A stretch of 64,000 nt of DNA from Todiramphus chloris collaris. Taxonomy: Eukaryota > Chordata > Aves > Coraciiformes > Alcedinidae. The stretch spans positions 9,861,592-9,925,591 of the forward strand of contig JANVCC010000030.1 of NCBI GenBank assembly GCA_025345505.1, in the 5' to 3' direction. Made by a program: the position numbers and the translations under genes. Every line of letters begins with the position of its first letter. Within the stretch, counting starts at the first letter, position 1. Shown piece by piece: positions 1 to 22,352 of the stretch. Under the pieces are notes generated by a model. That model saw only the letters and a program-made list of their open reading frames with translations. It made no database searches and had not been told where the DNA came from.

Positions 1-12124
<12,124 letters not shown>

Positions 12125-13111
12125 GGCTCCTGCCGTGCCAGCCAGCACCACCCGATGAATGTAACCCCAGCAGTGCCGGAACCCCCAGCAGGGCAGGGGA
12201 GCAAACCAAAGACCACCCCCCCCCAGCCCCATCCCACTGCCAGGGCGCTGCAAGGATCTGCAGCGGAGGGGCACAGGGAGGGCTCTCTCCATCCCACAGC
12301 CTCCCCCTTACTGCATTGCCTCCTGACACTATCCCTTTAGTTGGACTAACATAGAGAGAATTTTTTAATTTCCTAAAAGCCCCCCGTTTTCCCCAGGCGT
12401 GGCCGGAGGAGCTCACCTGGCGGGGGGCTGTGGCGCACAGCACGATGCTCATCCATTTTAGAATGAATACATCCATAACAAAACTAATGGTGATTTTTAA
12501 GTTTTCTAAGAATTCCTTTTTCTTTTAAATTCTTTTTTAATTTCAGAGGGGAGAGGGATGTTTGTTTTTAGCAAAAGCAGGCTTTTCTAGAGTTTTAAGG
12601 AAGGGAGTTAGTCTATGGTTCTCTAATGCATAGTAGAGCAGAGATGTAGGATTGCCAGCAAGGGAGAGAGAAAAAAAAAAAAAAGTGTTAAAAAGTGATT
12701 TCTTAAGGGCTTTGATAAGATCAGTGCCTGTATGAGCCAACAAAAGGGATATTGTCTCCTAAAAGAGGAATCGCTCTTTCACATACCTTTTCCTCATTGC
12801 TTCACAGAGCCCAAAACTGGGGTTTGCATCCATTCTGTCCCCCCTTTCCATCTGTCTGTCCTCCCTGCTCTAGCACCAGTGCTGGGTGCTCCCATTCCTG
12901 GAAGAGGGTGGGCAGCACCAGCTCTGCCCAGTTTGGGGAGGGATTTTTGGGGAAAGATCCCTGTTGCGAAGAGAGGAATGTAAAATGGGGAAAACCCCCA
13001 GCTTTACAAGAGGTAAATTGTACCAGGGCTGGAAGAACAGCTAGCAAATTTTTCTTAAATTGAAAAAAACCAACCCAACCCCCACACAGCAGATGGACAC
13101 ACACACACAAA

Positions 13112-13119
13112 CTACCTCA
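13112..13119 (+). promoter_or_regulatory. let-7 family 8-mer seed-match site in IGF2BP2 3' UTR
   Basis: The sequence ctacctca is a perfect 8-mer complement to the let-7/miR-98 seed (with the A opposite position 1). It lies upstream of the proximal poly(A) signal, so it would be in all 3' UTR forms. IGF2BP-family mRNAs are known let-7 targets; use in this species is inferred. Confidence 0.5.
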
Positions 13120-13216
13120 GGTTTTCGTACCTCAGCACCTTGTGCTTGTGTTTCCCTTTTAGAGATTTTGTATGCCTTGTAAAACTGATAGTTGGAGCAT
13201 TTTTTTTTATTTTTTT

Positions 13217-13222
13217 AATAAA
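13217..13222 (+). terminator. Proximal poly(A) signal of IGF2BP2
   Basis: AATAAA about 1.09 kb after the stop codon, in a T-then-A-rich stretch. Confidence 0.55.
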
Positions 13223-13639
13223 AAAGGAGTTGGAAAACTATCTCAAATGAGTCAGCTGCGAGGCAGGAGAAGGAAACCATCCCCCATGTCCCAGAGCTCT
13301 TCTGTAGTCTCCTTCTGCTAGCTGAGAGCCAGTGGCCATTCCTTCAGAGAAAGCTTGGGAAATGTTTAAAAAGAAAAAAAAAATAAAAATAAAAAAAAGG
13401 AAAACCAAAAAAATATATCAACCATAACAAAGGTAGAAAGAAAAATCCCCAATAAACAAAAGCAGTGAAAGCTGACAGGTGAGAGGAGGGATGGGAGCAG
13501 TGTGCCACCAGCAGGTCCAGTGCCAGGGGCTGGGCACGCTGGGGTGAGGTGCTGGTGGCAGCACTGGACCCAGGGGCTGTGATGCCACGTTTTCCTCTAC
13601 TGCAGTGTGTTCTGTGAAAAACCAACCCAATGACAGTGA

Positions 13640-13645
13640 AATAAA
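13640..13645 (+). terminator. Distal candidate poly(A) signal of IGF2BP2
   Basis: AATAAA 1.5 kb after the stop, within the sequence following cagtga. Cleavage would fall near 13.66 kb. An alternative or main site; expression data would decide. Confidence 0.45.
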
Positions 13646-14189
13646 GAGAACTATATCCAGCTAACAAGAGCCTGAGCTTGCTCGCTGTTGCTTTCTTTCG
13701 TGTGCCTTGTGCTGGTCCTTAGCCAAGCTGAAGCTGGGCAGGGGAATTCTCCCACAGCCCCCCCCTTGCCCGGAGCAGTCAGAGCCGTGCTGCAGGGGCA
13801 GAAGGGCTGGATGGGGCAGGGGGTATTTTCTTGGGGGATGGGTGCTTTCAGACAGTGCCAGGTGCAGCTTGCCCCCTCTCCCCATAGTAGAGCCGCCTTC
13901 CTCCTGTATCGTGAGCTAAAAAGCACAGTGATACATCAAAATTCCTTTCAATAAAAAAAAAAAAATTACTTCATTACCAGTCCGAATTTAAATCCAGAAA
14001 GGTTCATTATATAATTTATATATTTATTTTAATAAAAAGAAATAAATAATCCTCTTTTCACATTAGATAGTTTCCTGGAGACAGGAGAAAAAAAAAAAAA
14101 ACAACAAACAAGAAACCAACCCCAAGTAGAGGCCTTCACTATGGATTTGTTACAAGTCAAAAGATGGTCAATGCTTGCTTTCTCTGGCC

Positions 14190-14406
14190 GTCGCAAATCC
14201 AGTTTTAGCAATTGAGCAAATTGTAGATACTCCAGAGACAGACAAAATCTCTTGCTGATTGAAGTTCACCCGTTGGATGATAAGGCAACTGGTACCACCA
14301 CCAGAGCTGAAAGTCCCATTTGTGCTTCAAGGTATGAGCAGTCTTCATGGTAGCTTCACAGCACTTGTTGGAACAATTCCTTCCTTGGTGAGCTCACATC
14401 GATCTT
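14190..14406. repeat. Unidentified interspersed repeat, copy 1
   Basis: About 210 bp that aligns end to end with 26885-27137. Shared blocks include accaccacca near 14295, agtcccatttg, gtgcttcaaggtatgagca, a cacagca(c/t)ttgtt block and ttggtgag(c/g)tcacatc. It differs by an internal deletion (copy 2 has about 17 extra bases after the catttg block) and many substitutions. Copy 1 ends at the N-gap. The class is not recognised; no long shared open frame survives. Confidence 0.6.
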
Positions 14407-14416
14407 NNNNNNNNNN
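14407..14416. other. Assembly gap (10 N)
   Basis: Ten Ns separate the unidentified repeat on the left from CR1 sequence on the right. The flanks share no visible overlap, so the true gap length is unknown. Confidence 0.99.
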
Positions 14417-14425
14417 CACAGTTAA

Positions 14426-16890
14426 GCCCCTCAATGTCCTTCTTGTAGTGTGGGACACAAAATCGAGCACAGTAATTGAGGTGTGGCCTCACCAGTGCTG
14501 AGTACAGGGCTGTAATCACTATCCTAGTCCTGCTGGACACACGGTTTCTGATACTGGCCAGGATGCCCTTGGCCTTCTTGGCCACCTGCACACACTGCTG
14601 GCTCGTCTTCAATCAGGTTTTGACCAACACCCCCAGGTCCCTTTCCACTGGGCAGCTCTCTAGCCCCTCTCCCCCAAACCTGTAGCGTTGCCTGGGATTG
14701 CTGTGGCCTAAGTGCAGGACGTGGCACTTGGTCTTGTTGAACCGCATCCCGTTGGCCTCAGCCCATCGATCCAGCCTGTCCAGATCCCTCTGCGCAGCCT
14801 CCCTACCTTTGAGGACATCAACACACCCACCTAACTTGGTGTCATCTGCAATCTTGCTGAGCGTGCCCTTGATCACCCCATCCAGATCACTGGTACAGAT
14901 ATTGAAGAGAACAGGCCCCAGTACTGATCACTGGAGAACACCACTTGTGAACGTCCACCAACTGGTTTTGACTCCATTTGTTGTCCAAAATAAGTGGATT
15001 ATTCACCCAGTGTGCAAAAAATCCAATTCTCACGCACTCAGGAGAGACATGGCTTATTGATTTCAGAGTTGCTCAAGCCTGAGTGCTCGGTGACTTCCCA
15101 CAAATCAAGCACACCAAAGAAGACTCTCTATGCTATATTTACACACAAGACTTACAAAGTTATTTCCAAGCTGACCCTCATTATGATGATTGTTTAATAA
15201 TTTATATGCAATTATAATACTGCCGAATCCATACTTTCACTACTATGCATGCTCAGGGGAAGGTTTTTCCCTGGGTAAGGGTCTTTTTGACCTATGGGTG
15301 TGATTTTAGTGTATAATGATGCTAGTTCACCGAAGGAGAGCACTAATTGTTGTTTAGCTGACAGTACAAAACTACATACAACCAATATAAACTCTAAGTC
15401 CACTTGGTTTATATGTTTTCCAGAACATTTCTTCTTCAAGGATGGCAAATTCTTGATTAGAAGTTCCAGACTAATTATGTTGACAACTTCAAGGATAGTC
15501 ATCTTGTTACATGCACTAATAGTTATCAAAAGGCCTAAATCAATTTGTAAGCAATGGCTCCCAAATCCTTTAGCTCCTTTGTTGCCTCCCTGTTTGCCTG
15601 GGCAAATTCACCACAACCCTTTGGGCCCAGCTGTCCAGACAGTTTTTCACTTAGCAAAGAGTATGCCCATCCAAGCCATGAGCAGTCAGTTTCTCCAGGC
15701 GGATGCTGTGGGAAATGGTGTCAGAGGCTTTACTAAAGTCCAGGTAGACAACATGCACAGCCTTTCTCTCATGAACCAGTGGGTCACCTAGTCATAGAAG
15801 GAGATCAAGTTGGTCAAGCAGGACCTGCCTTTCATGAACCCATGCTGTCTGGGCCTGATTGCCTGGTTGTCCTGTATGTGCCACATGATGGCACTGAAGA
15901 TGATCTGCTCCATAACCTTCCCTGGCACTGAGGTCAGACTGACAGGTCTGTAGTTCTCTAGATCCTTCTTTCAGCCCTTCCTATACATGGGTGTCACATT
16001 TGCTAACCTCCAGTCCACCGGGACCTCCTCAGCCAGGACTGCTGATAAATCATGGAAAGTGCCTTGGTGAGCATTTGCTGCAAAACCCTCACTACCCTTA
16101 GGTGGATCCCATCTGGCCCCATAAACGTGCGTGTCTAAGTGGTGCAGCAGGTTGCTGACCAATTCCTCTTGCGTTATGTGGGCTTTATTGTGTTTCTCAT
16201 CCCTGTCTTCCAGGTCAGGGGGCTAGGCACCTAGAGAACAACTGGTCCCACTATTAAAGGCAAAGAAGGTGTTAAGTACCTTGACCTTTCCCTATCCTTG
16301 GTCACTAAGCTTCCCTATGCATCCCATGTCCTCTTTTCTCTGTTAATGTATTTATAGAAACATTTTTTATTGCCTTTAACAGCAGTAGCCACATTGAGTT
16401 CTAGCTGGGCTTTGCCCCAACTTGCATAACCTCACAACAACCTGGTAGTCCTCCTGGGGTGCCTGCCCACTCTTCCAAGGGCCATAAAGTCTCCTTTTGT
16501 TCCAGACTTTCAGCCAGAGCTCTTTGTTCAGCCAGGCCAGTCTTCTTCCCCACCAGCTAGTCTTTTGGCAGAGGGGGGTGGCCTGCTCCTGCACCTTTAG
16601 GAGTTTCTTCTGGAAGAATGTCCAGCCTTCCTGGACTCCTTTGCCCTTCAGGACTGCCTCCCAAGGGACTTTGTCAGCCAGTCTGATACACGGGCTAAAG
16701 TCTGCACTCTAGAAATCTAAGGTGACAGTTCTACTGACCCCCCCTCCTTACTTCTGTACCCAAGACGGTCTCCAACCCTCACATCATGCACAAGTCTTTC
16801 TCTGTTTACAAACAACAGGTCCAATGGGGCACCTTTCCTAATCCGCTCCCGCCCCAGCTGTGTCAAGAAGTTCTCTTCCACGCAGGAGAT
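14426..16890 (-). mobile_element. CR1 LINE, degenerate copy (ORF2 reverse-transcriptase region), interrupted
   Basis: Minus-strand non-LTR retrotransposon remnant. Reverse-complement reading gives broken pieces of the CR1 ORF2 reverse transcriptase: the ADDTKLG catalytic-region motif (about 14.84 kb), [13 protein letters not shown] (about 14.72 kb) and EEVPVDWRLANVTP (about 16.02 kb). Stops and frameshifts separate them, so it is inactive. It is collinear with the copy at 57.7-59.5 kb. The roughly 400-bp 3' end that the second copy keeps is missing beside the N-gap. An unrelated insertion at 14979-15604 splits it. The right edge is approximate. Confidence 0.88.
14979..15604. mobile_element. 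LTR-like insertion nested inside the CR1
   Basis: Comparison with the 58-kb CR1 copy shows about 626 extra bases between the CR1 blocks ending tgactccatt and resuming ttcaccac. The insert can be bounded as TG at 14979 (tgttgtccaaaataag) to CA at 15604. It is AT-rich, carries no retained gene, and its size fits a solo LTR of an endogenous retrovirus. No clear target-site duplication remains, so the LTR assignment is tentative. The insertion itself is well supported. Confidence 0.6.
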
Positions 16891-18535
16891 AAAAGTGCTT
16901 GGGGCGGGAATGGAACTTTGATTCAGTCCTTGTTGCAGGAGGTCCCATTAGATTTTCACACCTGCAAGGAGCCTGACTGCCGGTGGTGCTTGGTTTGAGG
17001 AAAATGACCTTCGCCAGTACTTCAGGAATGTAATTACCACTCCACTTACAGTTCAGGAAGATAGCTGAGCCCTGGGTGCAGAAGTGCGATGTGGCAGTGG
17101 GGTGCGGGCAGGGTGCGGGCAGGGTGCTGCAGGGCTGGGTGGGTGCTGGAAGCAGCCCAGCAGGACTCACAGCAGCCCCTTGCAGGGCCTGCCCTGGGCC
17201 TGCAGCATGGACTTGCTTCTTCAATTGGCTTTTCCATTTGTTTCTTCTCCCCAGTTTGTCTGTTTTAGCTGAATCCCGTGGCTGGGAGTTGGAGGGGGCA
17301 CAGGGCATTTGTTTCAATTCCAGTGTAAGAAAAGGTGTAAAGTTTTTCTCAGTTTAGCTCTGCAAAGTCAGGACTTCTCTGCAACACTCCTGCTGTGTCT
17401 GTCCACAGTTGAGTCTGTGGAGAGAAAGCCAGAGCACTGAACCTACTGGTCTGTCAGGGCAAGGGTCTTTCCTTACCACAAGGCATATGTGGAACATGTG
17501 AGCCTCGTACAGCTGCCCTGCACTGCTTGCTCCCCGGTCAGCAGGTGCTGTGCCAGGAGCCAGGATGGTGATGAGGCTTCTCTTCTGCCCTGGGACACCC
17601 CCCCCAAGTGCAGGTGTGGAGACAACCATGGGGCTGCAGGATTCCTCCAACAGGCATGTTACCCCAGCTGCAGTTTCCTCCACTGTGCATTATATCCCAC
17701 CACAGGAGAAATATTAGGATTCAGAAAAAATAGGAGAAATCTTTTTGGGAATTGTGTTTGCAATTTTAAACAAGCTCCTTTGTGACTACTGATAAATCCA
17801 CCTCCTTATCCTCACCAGGACAGTGCAAGGACAATGATTTTAATGCAGTTACATTATTTTTAAATGTCTGTATGAATGGCTTTGTGCTGGAAAATACCTG
17901 ACTGTGACTGCAGGGTTGGTGTCATTGCAGCGTTCATCTGACATCCATATATTCTGCACAGCCTGAAGGTTTTGTCCAGGAGGACAATTGATGTGGAATT
18001 ACACAATCTGATTCTTTTTAACATGGTGTTTGGTATGAAGACTATTGCATAAACATCAATAACCAAAGACATAAAGAAGTTAGAATTTCAGTAAATTAAT
18101 GGCACCAGACTTCAGGTCTTCATGCAGATTTCTTTTTTTCTTCTCTCACACGTATGTAAAAAAATTCCTTTTTTATCTGAAGGCATATATAACAACAGCT
18201 AGATGTGAAAGAGGTTATATGTCATAGCTCCTGGTGTGTCCTTACAGCACAGTTTTACATCAGTTACATTTTGCAATCCCTGTAGTTTATGCAGCTGATG
18301 GTTAACTGCATGGCTTCATTCTCTACTATTCATTTGAGCTTCTTACTCAGTACATTGATATGTAATGACTCAAAATTATGACACTTGGTGCACGTAAATC
18401 CAGAATCCTGTTACATTTAAATACACAGGGATTGCTATGTCCCATCTCCGATGCAATAGTCAGTGCAGATCATTTCAGAATCTGGGCTCATTAATTGTGC
18501 ATTACCCAAGGTGTCTACTTTAGAGCAGCCTCAGC

Positions 18536-18632
18536 GTGAAAGCAGTGTTCTTCACGTACCTGGCTACTAACGCAGCATGTTTCACATTAGTGGGATACTA
18601 AAGCAGTGTGTTTCAAATCAGCGGGGTAACAA
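18536..18632. repeat. Diverged tandem repeat, about 32-bp unit, three copies
   Basis: Units share a core of the type cta(c)taa-gcag-gtgtttcac/a-at-ag-ggg. The second and third units are the most alike (actaacgcagcatgtttcac versus actaaagcagtgtgtttcaa), and the first is weaker. Confidence 0.5.
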
Positions 18633-20322
18633 AGAATTCCACTGAATAATTCATTTTAGGTCTAGAAGAATGGTTGGTAATTTTAGGTATGCAGATAATT
18701 TTAGGTCTATAAAGTATAATAGCTATACTTAATCTGTCATTTAAATCTCTTTATGTTACACATGTCCAGGATGACGTCCAGGTGGCACAGCACTACACCA
18801 TGGAGGTGTTTGCCAAGAGGCATTTCCCCGTTCCCTGCACCGCACCCTCGGTCTAACACCGATCAGGGCCCAGTTAGCTCAGCGGCTGCCATCCCGGTTG
18901 CCGTGTGGCTCTGAGCACTGCACCCCGTAGAAGCTGCTGCTGCCCCTGCTTTCACCTGCTGCCTACAGACGGGCTTGGCGTGTGAGTCTGGAGCTGGGTG
19001 CTCCCAGACCAGCACCGCAAGGAGTCTCGGCAGCACCCTTTGGCTGATGCTGTCACAGCGCTTGCTCACTAATCTCGCCGATTCTCTACCTCCAGCACCA
19101 TCCCACTGAAGAGGATTCAATTTGCCAGCACAGCTGCCTTATGACTCATGTGTGTTTCGCTGGTCAGCCCGTTTTGTGCAGCTTCTCTCTAGCAAGCGGG
19201 ATCGCACATGGCAGCAGAAACGCTTGGAAAAAATTGCTGCTATTTCAGCCCAGATTGCTGTAAGGCTGCTCACTCTTCTCCACTGCCTGAGTTCAGCAAG
19301 GTTTCACTGTATCCTGCAGTGCCGATCGCTACCGTGCATTTGTAACACAGGTTCATTCCAGCTGCAGTTTTGGTCCTGTGTAATTTCTGTAGCTGAAGGT
19401 TAAGTTCACAGCTGCACTGTGTATTATCCCTTTCAGTTTCCTGCTTGGGCAGGAATAGCTCTAAGCATGTCTCTGTCCAGCAGCCCATTTCAGCCTGTGT
19501 TTATGGTGCATTGTAGCTGGTGGGGTGTATTTCACCCAAGCACCCATGTCTGCAGCACGCCTGCCTGGGTAAGCTCCTGCACAAGGAAACACGGTGCCTG
19601 GCAGCACACTGTAGGAGCAGAGATGATTTTCCTTTGAGGACTTCACAGCTTGTCCCTGTTTCCTGCCCTAAAATGACCACTCTGGGAGGCAGACTCTGTC
19701 TCGCACCCAAGCATCAGCCTGGGCAGTCTTACTCAGAATGTAAAATTGCAGAGTGTGACCTCAGCTCTCCGCTGAGCTGAGGATGGCAGATCTGAATTCA
19801 TGCCTGTCTTCTCTCCTGCCCACAGACACCTCCCAGACATTCCTCCTTCCCCATGGGCTGTCATCATGTCACCTGTGACTCAGCTCAGAAGGGACACCAG
19901 CATCCTGATCGCTTTGTGGACCAAAAAGGACTTGGAGAGCAGGGCAGGGGACCCTCAGGTTCCATCACCATGGCAGGGGCTTGTATGGAGGTGATACATC
20001 ACCTCACCAAACCCCAGCTGTGTCACAGTGTTGTCTGGTGTGCCTGATCTTGGCTCTCCACCACCCTCCTCCCAGTGTGACACAGCTCATAGCAGGGCCC
20101 TCATTCACAGTTCATTCACACAGCAAGATGCCACACTCCCACCCAAGCCCAGAGAGCTAGACTCCTGCCCGCAGCCCCTGGGCCTGTGCATCAAAAGAAG
20201 AGACTGGTGTGCCCTTCCCAGCACCCACTCCAAACACAGCTGGGGTGGGGTGGCCACAGAACCTTCTGCGCCCTGTCCCGTTGTGCCCTCAGGGCAGGTG
20301 GTTAAAGTTGCCTAGGGGAAAC

Positions 20323-20402
20323 AGAAGGGGAAGGCAAGGGATGTGAGGACAAGGGAGGGGATAGGACGGCAAGGGAGGGGATAGGAGGGCAAGGGATGGG
20401 AT
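20323..20402. repeat. Purine-rich imperfect tandem repeat
   Basis: Repeats of aagggaggggatagga and aagggatggg, with irregular spacing; low-complexity purine tract. Confidence 0.7.
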
Positions 20403-21854
20403 GGGATGACGAAGCAAAGGAAGGCAAAGTAGGGCAGAGGGCACCTGAAGTACCCTGGCCAGGTCTCCCAGCCTCATTTTGAGGTCAGGATGGGAAGTCC
20501 CACCTGCCCTAGGATTTCCTCACCTCCCACCCTCAGGCACTCCCATCCATGAAAGGGGCCCTTGGGGGGAGTAGCGATGCCCGGGGTGGGCAGACTGATG
20601 CTGGAGGCCTCTAGGCTCTCCCAGAGGCAACTCTGCTCTAAACTGTGTCTGGAAAAGGGCTGCAAACCAAAACCTTGGAAAGTCTTGGTGTGAAAACAGA
20701 GTGCTTAGCCGAGGTCTCCAGCCTGCCCAGTGTCGGCTGTGGGTGGCAGCAGCAGCAGCAGTCCTCCTGACACCAAGTTTCCTGACCGTGGTGCTGCCAG
20801 GGCTTTATCCCTGACCCTGTCTAGCACAAACAAGCAGTTGTACTTGACCACTTGATTCCTGAATCCACCATTCTGTATCACGTTTCATCAGTGGCTGCTA
20901 GACTCATGGATCCTCTGGCCCCTGCATGGCGCTGGCCTGAGTGGTGGGTGTGGTGGCCATCTCCTTCGTGATGGCTCCTCAACTGCGTGATGTGACTTAC
21001 TTCAGCTTTTCCTGACAAGATGAGGCTGCGACTAGTGGGCCAGGTCCTGCTGTAATGCGGCGAGCTGAGTTGTGTCATTATTCTGTGGTTGAGAGCAAAT
21101 GAAAATACTGTGGAGCAGAAAACAGCACTGGTGTTGATGACTCATGTCCCTGCGATGCCACGTTCAACTTCCTAAACACAGCTTTTTAAAAAAAAATTAG
21201 ATGCTGAACTTTACAGATGAGAATTTCCAAGCTAGAAGCTTTAAAAGCCTTGCAAAAGCTCCAGGAAGAGAAGATGCTGGCAGGCTCCTGGGAAGGGATG
21301 GCACACTCAGCCCAGACATGACCACGTTAGGAGGATGCTGCTGGGAAAGCTGGCATGGAAACAGGGTTAAACTCAGATACTAGATGGAAGGGCAGAGACA
21401 CTGACACAGACGATCACAAAAAAAAATGCAGAGCCATACATTAAAGCCAATCCTATTTGCTGAGACAAAAGCAGTTTCTGAAGGACACATTCATGTCCCA
21501 ACCATAAGCTGGCTATCGAAATGTCTCCTGGACTTCTGCTGCATTGGCCGCTGATGAACAGAGGCAGGGAAGAGAGGACCACAAGGAAACTGCTTGCACT
21601 AACGATATGATGTACTGAGCTGCAAACTCGGAATAATTCAAGTCGTGCTCCCACGTCTGGATCCCATGGAGCATCCTCACAGCCCCAGGGAGCCCAATGA
21701 CAGCTTGGGCAGCAGGAGGGGAGCTGGATGAGCTCTCATGCCTAAGCATGGACTGCAACTGTGGATAAATGTTCAGGACAATCCATATCTTCTTAGTGCA
21801 CGGCAGGTGTCCTGTTGAGGACATAAATGAGGATTCTAGGATAATTATTGTGGT

Positions 21855-22352
21855 CTGCTCTGCGGCCCCCAGCACAAGAAAGACATGGACCTGTTAGAGC
21901 AGGTATAGAGAAGGCCATGAAAATGATCCAAGGGCTGGAACAGCTCTCCTGGGAAAGAAGGCTGAGAGTTGGGGTTGTTCAGCCTGGAGAAGCAAAGGCT
22001 CTGGGAATACCTTATTGTGGACTTTCAATATATAAAGGGGACTTACAAAAAAACAGAGAGAGACTTTTTACCAGGACTGTAGTGACAGGACAAGGGCAAT
22101 GGTTTTAAACTGAAAGAGGGTAGATTTAGATGAGATATAAGAAAGAAATTCCTTGCTGTGAGTGGTGAGACACTGACACGGGTTGCCCAGGGCAGCTGTG
22201 GATGTGCCGTCCCTGGAAGTGTCCAATGTCAGGTTGGATAGGGCTTTGAGCAACCTGGGCTAGTGGAAGGTGGCCCTGCCTACATCAGGAGGGTTTGATT
22301 AGATGATCTTTAAAGGTCCCTTCCAAACCAAACCATCCTGTGATTCAATGAT
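21855..22352 (+). mobile_element. CR1 LINE 3' end, plus strand
   Basis: About 500 bp with the classic CR1 3' region in order: gcccagcacaagaaagacatgg, the ggctggaacagctctcctggg block, ttggggttgttcagcctggag, the ttttaaactgaaagagggta block, then ggttgcccagggcagctgtgg, and a 3' end with gatgatctttaaaggtccc and a ccatcctgtgattcaatga terminal motif. 5'-truncated, as usual for this family. Non-coding remnant. Confidence 0.9.

Larger units (their letters stand above)
12125..13665 (+). other. IGF2BP2: IGF2BP2 3' UTR
   Basis: Non-coding sequence after the TGA. It is Pro-codon-like and GC-rich at first, then rich in T and A runs. Two AATAAA hexamers are present, at 13217-13222 and 13640-13645, so proximal and distal cleavage near 13.24 and 13.66 kb are both possible. 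A let-7-type 8-mer target site lies at 13112-13119. Further A-rich AATAAA-like motifs at about 13.95 and 14.03 kb could extend the transcript. The true 3' end cannot be fixed from sequence alone. Confidence 0.65.
16900..21850. other. Intergenic stretch without recognisable genes
   Basis: Read on both strands: no exon chain, no protein family match and no RNA gene. Open frames are short and end at random. Only a diverged about 32-bp direct repeat at 18536-18632 and a purine-rich run at about 20323-20402 stand out. Confidence 0.6.
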
